In this document: positions 12,779 through 20,071 of the stretch, one piece after another
Layout of the letters: each line of letters opens with the position of its first letter
Numbering within the stretch: position 1 is the first letter of the stretch
DNA from: Chloroflexota bacterium
Lineage (GTDB): Bacteria; Chloroflexota; Limnocylindria; Limnocylindrales; CSP1-4
Reading direction: 5' to 3'
DNA length: 32,081 nt
NCBI GenBank assembly: GCA_030446555.1
Contig: JAUJNA010000003.1
Coordinates: 206,606-238,686, forward strand
The notes under the pieces: generated by a model
Told to the model about the DNA's origin: nothing
The model's input: the letters and a program-made list of their open reading frames with translations, nothing else
Database searches by the model: none
Made by a program: the position numbers and the translations under genes

Positions 12779-13224
12779 ATGTCGCGCACCTGGTCACGCA
12801 TCTTCCGTGCGACCTACGCGGCGCTTCGGCTCCTGGACCCGGCCATCCGGGCGTGGTACCGGGCGTTCGGACTCGGCAACGTCGTGGAGCTCCATGTCGC
12901 CGGCCGGCGGACCGGTCGACGGCGTTCCACGCTCCTCGGACTGCTTCGTGCGAGCGAGTCGCTGTACCTGGGCCATCCCGACGGCGAGGTGGCGTGGACG
13001 CGCAACCTCGCCACTGCCGGTGAGGAGAGCTGCGCTGGCGTGACGGTCCGGCGGTGGTATTCCGGCCGGTACGGTTGGAGCACGGTGAGGAGCGAGACGC
13101 AGCCATCCTCGCCACGGACCAGCACCCCTTCCCGGGGAACCTCCTGTACCGCGCCGCGCGTCGCCACGTCCGGGCCGTGGGTGTCTTCTTCCGCCTGGAG
13201 CCGCTCGCCGAAGAGAGCGCTTGA
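12779..13224 (+). CDS. F420-type nitroreductase/DDN-like protein (frameshifted)
   Basis: The sequence resembles the small split-barrel, deazaflavin-dependent nitroreductase family (DUF385/DDN). It shows VVELHVAGRRTGRRRSTLL, corresponding to the family block that contacts the cofactor phosphate, then GHPDGEVAWTRNLATAG. The second half, in another frame, reads GELRWRDGPAVVFRPVRLE and ATDQHPFPGNLLYRAARRH, ending at TGA 13222-13224. The switch occurs around 13022-13030, and the span is 446 nt, one short of 149 codons, so one missing base explains it. The restored product of about 148 aa is the usual family length. Members use F420H2 or, in some branches, heme or flavin, so the cofactor is inferred. 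The stop overlaps the next gene's ATG (TGATG), indicating an operon. Confidence 0.72.
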
Positions 13225-13860
13225 TGCGCCTGCTGCAGCGGGTGGTCGGACCCGTCGCCACCAACCTCTACGTCCTGGGCGACGAAGCGAGCCGCGAGGC
13301 GCTCGCCATCGACACCGCGACGCCCTGCGTGGCGTGGCTCACCGAGACCCTGGCGCAGCGCGGCTGGTCGCTCCGGTTCGTGGTCAGCACGCACCGTCAC
13401 TGGGACCACATCGGCGACAACGCCGCGGTCATCGAGGCGACGGGCGCCACGCTGGGCGCACGTCGCCGACCGCCACGGCCTCGTCTCTCCCGATCCCATC
13501 TGGGCGCCGTTCGAGATCCCGCCGTCCGTCCCGGCGCTCGACCTCGCCGAGGGCTCGGTCATCCGATTCGGCGGGATCCGCCTCGATGTCCTCCACACCC
13601 CCGGGCACACGGAAGGGTCGGTCTGCCTGCTCGCGGCCGATGAGCGGACGCTCCTCACCGGGGACACGCTCTTCCGGGCCGGCTGGGGCCGCGTGGACCT
13701 GCCGGGCGCGTCCCCGGAAGCGATGGTCGACTCGCTGGCCCGACTGGCTTCGCTCGATGAGGACCTGCGAGTGCTGCCCGGCCATGGCTCCGGCACGACG
13801 ATCGGCGCGGAGCGCGCCTGGATGGCGCGAGTGGCGCGTCTCAAGCGGCTGTCGATCTGA
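13224..13860 (+). CDS. Glyoxalase II-like MBL hydrolase (frameshifted)
   Basis: This is a metallo-beta-lactamase-fold hydrolase similar to hydroxyacylglutathione hydrolase-like proteins. The first part reads VATNLYVLGDEASREALAI and the metal motif STHRHWDHIGDN. After EATGATLG the frame changes at about 13451-13462; the rest (DRHGLVSPDPIW, VLHTPGHTEGSVCLL, LTGDTLFRAGWGRVDLPG, VLPGHGSGTTIG) is in another frame. The span (637 nt) is two bases short of 213 codons, matching the loss of one CG in a GCGC tract. The restored length of about 212 aa is typical. The likely role is thioester or lactone hydrolysis in detoxification, but the sequence gives no substrate. It overlaps the preceding gene (TGATG) and ends 7 bases from the convergent rsgA. 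Confidence 0.8.
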
Positions 13861-13867
13861 GCCGAGC

Positions 13868-14986
13868 TCAGAAGCCCTCCGGTCGGCCCCTCAGCCGGGC
13901 CTGCTGCTTGCACGAGGTACGGATCATCCGGCCGAAGCGGCGGTTCTCCGCACGCGAGGCGGACACCGACGAGCGTCGCTCCGCCGACGCCATCTCCCGT
14001 TCGAGCTTCCGACGGCTGCGCAGGCGTTCGGGCGCCAGGTCGCCTGCTTCGACGGCCGTCCTCACCGCGCAACCGGGCTCCACGTGGTGGGTGCAGTCGG
14101 CGAAGCGGCAGGCCTCGGCGAGGCGCTCGATGTCATCGAACGCGGCGCTCAGACCCTCGGCACCATCCCAGAGGCCGATGGAGCGCATCCCGGGCGTGTC
14201 GATGAGCAGCGCGCCGCCGGGCAGGAAGAAGAGCTCCCGACCGGTCGTCGTGTGGCGGCCTCGATGATCGTCCTCGCGGACCTCGCGCACCAGCTGGCGC
14301 TCCTCGCCCAAGAGCACGTTGGTGATGGTGGACTTCCCCACGCCCGATGATCCCAGCAGCGCAAGGGTGCGGCCGGTCGCCAGGTAGGGGTCCAGGGCGC
14401 CTAGCCCCTCGCCGGTCCGGGCGCTCAGGGCGTGGACCGGCGCGGTGCCGGCGATGGCCTCCACGACTTGCAGGGCGCCGGCCCGATCGGCCGCGAGGTC
14501 GGCCTTGTTCAGGATGACCGCGGGCTGCGCGCCACTGCCCCACGCCAGCGCGAGGTAGCGCTCGAGGCGCCGCAGGTTGAGGTCGCGGGTCAGTGCCGAG
14601 ACCAGGAGCACCGTGTCGACGTTGGCGGCCACGACCTGCTCCGACAGACGGCCCCTGCCGTCGGCCTGACCGCGCGAGAAGGCACTCGTTCGTGGCAGGA
14701 CCTCCCGGAGCGCAGCACCCGATCCGTCAGCGAAGGGCTCCAGAGCGAGCCAGTCGCCGACGGCCGGGAAGGTGCCCGACGCTGCCGCGGCTCTTCGGAA
14801 GCCCCGCTGGATGAAGACGTCCACCGGTCCCGCGGCCGTCACCGCCTGCGTGACCTCGCGTGCCTGGGCGACGACGCGCCCAGGCACCAGCCCCGCCGCC
14901 GCCTGGCCGCCGAACGACCCCTGTCGCTCGGCGGTCCAGCCGTAGGCCTCGAGCGGTCGGAGCTCGGTCGCCTGGGCGCCCATCAT
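13868..14986 (-). CDS. rsgA: Ribosome small-subunit maturation GTPase RsgA
   Basis: RsgA is a circularly permuted GTPase that checks late maturation of the 30S subunit. The 372-residue protein has an N-terminal OB-like domain (to about 100), NKAD (G4), then the P-loop GSSGVGKST and the switch motif DTPGMRSIG in the permuted order typical of the family. The C-terminal zinc finger is present as CRFADCTHHVEPGC. The ATG (14984-14986) overlaps the stop of the ABC permease gene (ATGA), so it is translationally coupled to the exporter operon. That pairing is not functionally obvious and may simply reflect tight packing. Confidence 0.95.
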   Translation of the reverse strand: MMGAQATELRPLEAYGWTAERQGSFGGQAAAGLVPGRVVAQAREVTQAVTAAGPVDVFIQRGFRRAAAASGTFPAVGDWLALEPFADGSGAALREVLPRTSAFSRGQADGRGRLSEQVVAANVDTVLLVSALTRDLNLRRLERYLALAWGSGAQPAVILNKADLAADRAGALQVVEAIAGTAPVHALSARTGEGLGALDPYLATGRTLALLGSSGVGKSTITNVLLGEERQLVREVREDDHRGRHTTTGRELFFLPGGALLIDTPGMRSIGLWDGAEGLSAAFDDIERLAEACRFADCTHHVEPGCAVRTAVEAGDLAPERLRSRRKLEREMASAERRSSVSASRAENRRFGRMIRTSCKQQARLRGRPEGF

Positions 14987-15783
14987 CCGACCCTCTTGAG
15001 CTTGCCCGTCCGCTTGGCGTACCGCTCGGCACGCCCGAACATCCAGACCCCGAGCGGGATCAGGATCACGGCCATCACGACGAGCGGCCAGACGTCGTGG
15101 AGGAGCGCGGTCACCGGAGCGCCGTCCATCAGCCCACGCCGGACGCCGTCGAGGAGGTACGTGCCTGGCGAGAAGCTCGAGACGACCTGCATCCAGTGGG
15201 GCAGGATCTCGATGCGGAAGTAGACGCCGCTGAAGAGGAGCAGCAGCGACTGGAGGACGAAGGTCATCTGCGCTCCGCGCTCCACGTAGAGCAGGGGCAG
15301 GATGGCAGCCATCATGCCGATGCCCACCAGCGAGAGTGAGCCCAGCAGCGTGAAGGTAGCCGCCGTGACGAAGTCGGCGCGTGACAGGTCGAGGCCGAAG
15401 AAGAGCGTCAGCACCAGCAGCACGAAGCCCGTGTGGATGAGCCCGTAGACGACGGCGAAGAAGGTCGAGCCGACCAGCTGCGTGTAGCGCCTGATGGGCG
15501 CCATGAAGGTGTACTCGAGCGTCCCCTCCCAGCGCTCCCATGCGACCGTCTCGGCGATGAAGCTGAAGACGATCGACACGTAGTTCCAGAAGACGGCGCC
15601 GATGAGCAGCGAGATCAGCAGGCGCTGATCGCCCTGGTCCTGACCGATGAGCGTGATCGACAACGCGCCGGCCAGGGCGTAGACGAGCCAGCCGACCTCC
15701 CAGCCCCAGTAGCGCTTGGTGAGGTAGAAGTTGCGCTCGACGAAGGCGTAGCTGGCCTTCATCTCGCGAGCGAGCGTGGTCAT
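14983..15783 (-). CDS. ABC-2 type exporter permease
   Basis: This 266-residue integral membrane protein belongs to the ABC-2 permease family. It has about six hydrophobic segments, including VGWLVYALAGALSITLIG, LISLLIGAVFWNYVSIVFSF, FTLLGSLSLVGIGMMAAIL and VWPLVVMAVILIPLGVWMF. Between segments 2 and 3 sits ETVAWERWEGTLEYTFMAP, the family's cytosolic coupling element. I chose ATG 15783 because the product then begins MTTLAREMKASYAFVERN, as relatives do. Further upstream the frame overlaps a strong hairpin. The ATPase partner is encoded upstream in the same operon. Substrate is unknown; lipids or drugs are common for this family. Confidence 0.9.
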   Translation of the reverse strand: MTTLAREMKASYAFVERNFYLTKRYWGWEVGWLVYALAGALSITLIGQDQGDQRLLISLLIGAVFWNYVSIVFSFIAETVAWERWEGTLEYTFMAPIRRYTQLVGSTFFAVVYGLIHTGFVLLVLTLFFGLDLSRADFVTAATFTLLGSLSLVGIGMMAAILPLLYVERGAQMTFVLQSLLLLFSGVYFRIEILPHWMQVVSSFSPGTYLLDGVRRGLMDGAPVTALLHDVWPLVVMAVILIPLGVWMFGRAERYAKRTGKLKRVG

Positions 15784-15816
15784 GGCCGAGGTGACTCCGG
15801 GTGTGACGGGGTGGCG

Positions 15817-15849
15817 GCCGGCTCGGCCCGTCAAGGGGACCGAGCCGGC
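15817..15849 (-). repeat. Strong intercistronic hairpin
   Basis: This is an inverted repeat with 13-base arms (GCCGGCTCGGTCC and GGGCCGAGCCGGC, one G-U pair) and a 7-base loop. It overlaps the stop codon of the small gene and lies 33 nt upstream of the permease start. No T-run follows, so it is not an intrinsic terminator. Possible roles are mRNA stabilisation or setting the ratio of ATPase to permease. Confidence 0.7.
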
Positions 15850-16040
15850 TGGATGGACGAGTCGCTCTCGTCCGCCAGGCGTCGGCCCAAGCGGACGAGC
15901 GAGCGACCCACGGCGCGGCGGACCGGCGGTCGCTGCCTGCGAAGCTCCGTGCGACGGGCCAGACGGTGCTGGCGTGCCTCGCGGATCTGGCGCTGGCGGC
16001 GTTCGCGGTCGAGCCGCAGCTCGACGTGCAGTGTGTTCAT
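15831..16040 (-). CDS. Small basic protein between ABC subunits
   Basis: This is a 69-residue, Arg-rich protein of unknown function that begins MNTLHVELRLDRERRQRQIR. It is supported as a gene by an almost perfect Shine-Dalgarno (AAGGAGGTGA, 16048-16057) 7 nt before the ATG, stronger than any other in the window, and by its place 24 nt after the ATPase stop and before the permease. The first 35 residues are predicted helical and highly charged. No membrane segment or Cys motif is seen. It could be an accessory peptide of the transporter, or mostly a translated linker that couples ATPase and permease expression. Confidence 0.6.
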   Translation of the reverse strand: MNTLHVELRLDRERRQRQIREARQHRLARRTELRRQRPPVRRAVGRSLVRLGRRLADESDSSIQPARSP

Positions 16041-16064
16041 GGCGTTCTCACCTCCTTTCCTTGG

Positions 16065-16946
16065 TCATTCGTCGTCTTCGGCCGACTCTTCCTCGACGTC
16101 GTCGTCGAGCGAGCGGCCGGTGTAGGTCATGAACACCGCCTGGAGCGTCGGGTCCTCCCCGTGGTCCCGGGCGACCATCTCCTTCAGCTGGTCGGCCGTC
16201 CCCTCGACGACCAGGCGGCCGTCGTTGAGGATCCCGATGCGGTCGCAGAGGCGCTCGGCCTCCACCAGGTCGTGGGTCGTGAGCACGATCGTCGCGCCGT
16301 GGCTGTCGCGCAGCTCCTCGATGAAGCTCTGCACGTCCAGCTTCGAGCGCGGATCGAGCCCGGTGGTCGGCTCGTCGAGGAGCAGCAGGGTGGGGCTCGT
16401 CAGGATCGACCTGGCGATGGCCACCTTCTGCTGCATCCCCCGGCTCATCTGCTCGAGTGGCCGGGTGAGCCGTGATTCCTTGATGCCCAGCCGCGAGAGG
16501 ATGCGGATCGCCTCTTGGCGAGCGCGCGCGGCGTCCAGGCCGTAGAGCCGCGCGGCGTAGACGAGGTTCTCGGCCGGTGACAGCTTCTTGAAGAAGGCCG
16601 CGTCCACGGAGACCCGGTTGATCATCCGCTTGACGGCCATCTCGTCACGCTCGATGTCGTGACCGAAGACCTCCACCCGGCCGGAGTCGAGCGTGAGCAG
16701 CGTGCTCACCAGGCGGATGAGCGTCGACTTGCCGCCGCCGTTGGCACCAAGCACGCCGTACACCTCGCCACGCTCGATGCGCAGCGAGACGTCGTTCACC
16801 GCGACCACCGGCTTCTTCTTCCGACCGGCCACGAACCGCTTCGTGACGTGCTCGATGAGCAGGGCCGGGACCGCGTGCGATGGGCTGATCGAGGGACGTA
16901 TGGGGGGCTCGGCCACGGTCGGCCGAGGCGCGAGGGAGAGGGCCAT
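16065..16946 (-). CDS. ABC transporter ATP-binding protein (DrrA/CcmA-type)
   Basis: This 293-residue ATPase drives the ABC-2 permease encoded downstream. It has the Walker A GANGGGKS (67-74), the signature region LEQMSRGMQQKVAIARS with SRGM in place of the usual SGGx, the Walker B and D-loop LLLLDEPTTGLDPRS, and the switch His in VLTTHDLVEAERL. A Pro-rich N-terminal tail of about 28 residues and a very acidic C-terminus (DDDVEEESAEDDE) flank the domain. The ATG follows AAGGAG by 7 nt. It is the first gene of a minus-strand operon (ATPase, small protein, permease, rsgA) with a 300-nt leader holding an operator, upstream ORF and terminator, so expression is probably inducible. Substrate is unknown. 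Confidence 0.94.
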   Translation of the reverse strand: MALSLAPRPTVAEPPIRPSISPSHAVPALLIEHVTKRFVAGRKKKPVVAVNDVSLRIERGEVYGVLGANGGGKSTLIRLVSTLLTLDSGRVEVFGHDIERDEMAVKRMINRVSVDAAFFKKLSPAENLVYAARLYGLDAARARQEAIRILSRLGIKESRLTRPLEQMSRGMQQKVAIARSILTSPTLLLLDEPTTGLDPRSKLDVQSFIEELRDSHGATIVLTTHDLVEAERLCDRIGILNDGRLVVEGTADQLKEMVARDHGEDPTLQAVFMTYTGRSLDDDVEEESAEDDE

Positions 16947-17038
16947 GGTCGTGCTCCTTGTGGATGGGACGTGGTGCCGGCAGTGACCCCCTGGTGGGGA
17001 AGCGGCTTCCCTGCGTCCCTCGCACGACGCGAGGCAAC

Positions 17039-17073
17039 AAAAAAGCCGGGGGGTCCGATCCGACCCTCCGGCT
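17039..17073 (-). terminator. Intrinsic terminator in exporter leader (attenuator)
   Basis: On the minus strand a 12-bp stem with one mismatch (arms AGCCGGAGGGTC and GACCCCCCGGCT, loop GGATCG) is followed by six T. It sits between the promoter (near 17253) and the ATPase start (16946), about 90 nt before the gene, with no gene ending ahead of it except the upstream ORF. It is therefore placed to act as an attenuator. A small GNRA-capped hairpin (CGGCG, GTAA, CGCCG) lies just upstream of it. Confidence 0.8.
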
Positions 17074-17106
17074 CAGCGTTCCGGCGTTACCGCCGCGGCG
17101 CGTGAC

Positions 17107-17202
17107 CTACGAAGGGCAGGGATCTCCCATGTCCGGGGCGCCGATGGGCGCGCCCGTTCGCAGCCCGGGAGCCGCGACGCTGGAGAGGCGGACATCGATC
17201 AT
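17107..17202 (-). CDS. 31-codon upstream ORF (leader peptide candidate)
   Basis: This short ORF lies in the exporter leader and begins with ATG ATC GAT GTC. AAGGAG lies 13 nt upstream of the start, a little distant but plausible. It ends with TAG 34 nt before the stem of the intrinsic terminator, which is where ribosome position could influence folding. The peptide (MIDVRLSSVAAPGLRTGAP, then 12 more residues) has no run of one amino acid. I infer a regulatory rather than structural role. Confidence 0.45.
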   Translation of the reverse strand: MIDVRLSSVAAPGLRTGAPIGAPDMGDPCPS

Positions 17203-17252
17203 CTGGCTCAGACGACTCCTTGGATGGGTGCGCGGGTCCCGCGCCGGGCGGG

Positions 17253-17281
17253 AGTGTACGGGCGACCTCGCGACCTGTCAA
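17253..17281 (-). promoter_or_regulatory. Sigma-70 promoter of the exporter operon
   Basis: On the minus strand the -35 TTGACA (17276-17281) and the -10 TACACT (17253-17258) are separated by 17 nt. This is the best consensus promoter in the window. Transcription should start near 17246, giving a leader of about 300 nt before the ATPase ATG. Confidence 0.85.
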
Positions 17282-17292
17282 CGCGAGATCGC
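17262..17292. promoter_or_regulatory. Inverted-repeat operator over the -35
   Basis: The arms GCGACCTCGCG (17262-17272) and CGCGAGATCGC (17282-17292) are reverse complements at 10 of 11 positions and flank a 9-base spacer that lies within the -35 and its border. This is the geometry of a dimeric repressor site, TetR-like for example, blocking RNA polymerase at the exporter promoter. No regulator gene is adjacent. The bases from 17293 to 17455 show no further clear gene, only the Shine-Dalgarno of the next CDS. Confidence 0.65.
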
Positions 17293-17455
17293 AATGGTTG
17301 TGGACAGCCAGCGATCCTGCACCCCATAAGCGGCCAGCGGAGCCGGTCGTACCGGACGGGGGAGGCCCATCTGGGGGGTGCGGGCCACGACCAGGGCCGT
17401 CATCATTGCCCACACCGCGGGTCCCAGAGGTCCCGGGGCTGCGGAGGGGATCGCC

Positions 17456-18640
17456 GTGCGCCGGATACCTGTCGGCCCGCTCATGCTCATCCTCCTGCTG
17501 CTGCTCGCCCTCAGCGCGCCGCCCATCGTCGCCGGGCGCACACCGACGGCGCGAGATCGCGAACCTCGGATCGACGCTCCGCTCGTCCAGCGGTCGGGCG
17601 GCATCTCCTACGGCGGCATCTCCACGGACACGGCCGTCGCGACGGCCGCGAGCGAGTTCCCGGAGGGGTTCGAGCGCTACCACACTTACGCCGAGATGGA
17701 GTCGAAGGTCCGGGCGCTCGAATCGGCTCACCCGGGGCTCGTGCGTGTCTCATCGATCGGGCTCACGCACGAAGGCCGACGCATCCTCGCCGTCAAGATC
17801 AGCGACGCCGTGGCTCTCGACGAGGACGAGCCGGAGATCCTCATCGACGGGCTCCACCACGCACGTGAGCACCTGAGCGCCGAGCAGGCACTGTCCATCA
17901 TCGAGCTGTTGGTCGAGGGCTATGGGACGGACCAGCGCGTGACGAACATGATCGAGCGGCGGGAATGGTGGATCGTGCCGATGGTCAACCCCGATGGTGG
18001 GGAATGGGACATCCGGGACGGCACCTTCCACGCTTGGCGCAAGAACCGCCAGCCCAACGATCCCGGCAAGCCGGTGGGCACCGACCTCAATCGCAACTAC
18101 GGCTATCGCTGGGGCTGCTGCGGCGGCTCGTCGGGCAACCCTGGGTCGGACACCTACCGAGGCGCTTACCGCTTCTCGGCGCCCGAGGCGCAGGTGATGG
18201 CCGACTTCGTGCGCAGCCGCGTGGTCGGCGGAGAGCAGCAGATCAAGGCGCACCTCACCTTCCACTCGACCGGCAAGCAGGTGCTCTGGCCCTACGCGTA
18301 CACGTACGCGGACGTCCCCTCCGACATGAGGCGCGACGACCACCGCGCCTTCACTGTCCTGGGTCGCGGCATGGCCGAGCGCAACGGCTACACCGCCATG
18401 CAGTCGTCCGACCTGTACCCCACCGACGGCGACCAGATCGACTGGATGTACGGCCGTCATGGGATCTTCAGCTTCACCATCGAGCTCTACCCGGCTGGTG
18501 GCGGCGATGACCGCTGGTACACCGACGACGAGCTCATCGAGCGTGAGACGCGCCGCAACCACGACGCCGTCCTCTATCTGGCCTCCAAGGCCGCCTGTCC
18601 ATGGAGCGTGATCGGCAAGGCCGACCGCCACTGCGGCTGA
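17456..18640 (+). CDS. Secreted M14 zinc carboxypeptidase
   Basis: This 394-residue exported metallopeptidase belongs to the M14 carboxypeptidase family. I chose GTG 17456 because it has GGAGGGG 6 nt upstream and yields a proper signal peptide (MRRIPVGPLMLILLLLLALS, then a likely cleavage site near VAGR). The zinc ligands are in DGLHHAREHLS (HxxE) and LTFHSTGKQVLWPYAY. The substrate Arg and Asn sites are in DLNRNYGYRWGC, and the catalytic Glu is in FTIELYPAGGG. A pair of Cys (GCCGGSSG) and a C-terminal pair may form disulfides. It removes C-terminal residues from external peptides, presumably for nutrition. It is divergent from the ABC exporter; the gap holds the exporter operator. Confidence 0.93.
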   Translation: MRRIPVGPLMLILLLLLALSAPPIVAGRTPTARDREPRIDAPLVQRSGGISYGGISTDTAVATAASEFPEGFERYHTYAEMESKVRALESAHPGLVRVSSIGLTHEGRRILAVKISDAVALDEDEPEILIDGLHHAREHLSAEQALSIIELLVEGYGTDQRVTNMIERREWWIVPMVNPDGGEWDIRDGTFHAWRKNRQPNDPGKPVGTDLNRNYGYRWGCCGGSSGNPGSDTYRGAYRFSAPEAQVMADFVRSRVVGGEQQIKAHLTFHSTGKQVLWPYAYTYADVPSDMRRDDHRAFTVLGRGMAERNGYTAMQSSDLYPTDGDQIDWMYGRHGIFSFTIELYPAGGGDDRWYTDDELIERETRRNHDAVLYLASKAACPWSVIGKADRHCG

Positions 18641-18654
18641 CGGAGCGACCGGGC

Positions 18655-18660
18655 TAGACT
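18655..18660 (+). promoter_or_regulatory. -10 box of gmhA (TAGACT), leaderless type
   Basis: TAGACT ends 6 nt before the gmhA ATG, with no Shine-Dalgarno in between. With normal start-site spacing the mRNA would begin at the A of ATG. Confidence 0.55.
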
Positions 18661-18666
18661 CGATCG

Positions 18667-19269
18667 ATGGCTAAGGCGGTGGCTGGCGAGGCGGATCGGG
18701 CGCGCACCATCCTCGACGAGCACCTCCAGGTCGCCGAGCGGAGCCGCGCCGAGCTCCCCGAGCAGATCGTCGAGCTCACCGATGCCCTGGCCGGTGTCCT
18801 GGCGGGAGGCGGGAAGCTGCTCACCTTCGGCAACGGTGGCAGCGCCGCCGACGCGCAACATTTCGCCGCCGAGCTGACCGGCCACTTCCTCATCGAACGC
18901 GGCCCGCTGGCGGCCATCGCCCTCACCACCGACACGTCGGCATTGACGGCCATCGGCAACGACTACGCCTTCGCCGACGTGTTCGCTCGCCAGGTCACGG
19001 CCCTCGCTCGACCGGGCGATCTGGCCGTCGGCATCAGCACGTCCGGAGGTGCCGAGAACGTCGTGCGTGGCCTGCAGGCGGCCAAGGCGCGCGGCGCGGT
19101 CACCTGGGCGCTGACCGGGGGCTCGGGCGGCCGCGTGCGCGAGATCGCGGACCGAGCGATCGTCGTGCCGTCAGGTGCCACGGCGCGCATCCAGGAGATG
19201 CATATCACGATCATCCATGCGGTGTGCGCGCTCCTCGACGAGCGACTGACGGCCGCAGACAGCGGGTGA
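18667..19269 (+). CDS. gmhA: Sedoheptulose 7-phosphate isomerase (SIS domain)
   Basis: GmhA converts sedoheptulose 7-phosphate to D-glycero-D-manno-heptose 7-phosphate for surface heptose precursors. The 200-residue protein has the SIS-domain signature with GNGGSAADAQHFAAELTGHF (family block with Ser and His of the sugar site), ALTTDTSALTAIGNDYAF, GISTSGGAENVVRGL and a C-terminal helix with MHITIIHAVCALLDE. These blocks match GmhA rather than general SIS regulators. The other heptose genes (gmhB, hldE) are not in the window. It overlaps the following unknown gene by 4 nt (GTGA). Confidence 0.9.
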   Translation: MAKAVAGEADRARTILDEHLQVAERSRAELPEQIVELTDALAGVLAGGGKLLTFGNGGSAADAQHFAAELTGHFLIERGPLAAIALTTDTSALTAIGNDYAFADVFARQVTALARPGDLAVGISTSGGAENVVRGLQAAKARGAVTWALTGGSGGRVREIADRAIVVPSGATARIQEMHITIIHAVCALLDERLTAADSG

Positions 19270-20030
19270 CCCTGGCGGAGCTGGTCGCGGACGACGCACT
19301 CGATGCCGACCTCGCGGCACTGCTCTGGCTGCTGGCCGAAGACGGCGTCCCGTTCGTCGTCTGCGCCCCGGCCTCGGCGATCGCCGCATCCGCGCGGATG
19401 GGCGAGGCACTCGCGGACGCGCGAGGGAAGCCGGACCGCGACGTGGAGAGGATCGCGCCCGATGGCCTGTGGGGCGATCGGCTCAGGTCGCGCATCCGGA
19501 AGCTCCGTCCATCCCAGCCCTTCTTCGCCACGGCCGAGGGCGGCTCCCTCGGCGAGCTGCTCGAACGGCTCGGGAACGCCGGCCTGGGCGATGACGAGAT
19601 CCGGGCACTGGGGGCCGTCATCGTGCTCGACGCCGAGGGCCGGGTTGGAGCGGCGCACTACCTGCGGCCTGCCGAGCGAGACGCGGGCGGACACGTCCAG
19701 CGCCGTCCACCGGCCGTGCTTTCCGCCCGCCACGCCGCCAGTGGCGCCCTGGAGGACTTCTCCTGGGCCGTGACGCCCGAGCTGGCTGACCGGGTCGACC
19801 GCAGCCAGGCTGACCTCGAGCGACGACGCTCCGGCCGGGCCGCCCTCCTGGCTCAGCTGGCACGTGAGGCGGCCTCCGAGGGAGCCGCGTCGCGCGCGCG
19901 GCTGGAGGCGTACCTGGGCTCCGAGCTCCCCAGGGAGCGGGCACCCGACCATTCGCCCGCCCGGCCCCCATGGCCCGATCACTGCAGGGCGGCGGGAGCC
20001 GCATCCGCACTAGCGCGGCGCCGGGTGTAG
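19266..20030 (+). CDS. Hypothetical protein coupled to gmhA
   Basis: I do not recognise this 254-residue protein with confidence. It starts with a GTG overlapping the gmhA stop. Residues 10-35 (LDADLAALLWLLAEDGVPFVV) look like the stretch that leads into a P-loop in secretion-type ATPases, but no GxxGxGKS follows. Residues 115-170 (LGAVIVLDAEGRVGAAHYLR, ALEDFSWAVTPELADRVDR) are compact, and a coiled-coil-like Arg/Ala segment follows. The last 30 residues are Pro/Ala-rich. It sits between gmhA and a MoxR ATPase. The call of a degenerate ATPase-like fold is only a hint. Confidence 0.6.
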   Translation: MTLAELVADDALDADLAALLWLLAEDGVPFVVCAPASAIAASARMGEALADARGKPDRDVERIAPDGLWGDRLRSRIRKLRPSQPFFATAEGGSLGELLERLGNAGLGDDEIRALGAVIVLDAEGRVGAAHYLRPAERDAGGHVQRRPPAVLSARHAASGALEDFSWAVTPELADRVDRSQADLERRRSGRAALLAQLAREAASEGAASRARLEAYLGSELPRERAPDHSPARPPWPDHCRAAGAASALARRRV

Positions 20031-20071
20031 GCTCGGGGCGCCCCCGAGCCCGCGAGCCCGTGGAGGGATCC

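Noticed and set aside
17039-17246. T-box or known riboswitch in the exporter leader
   Set aside because: The T-box sequence and Stem I motifs are absent, and I found no match to the common riboswitch cores I know.
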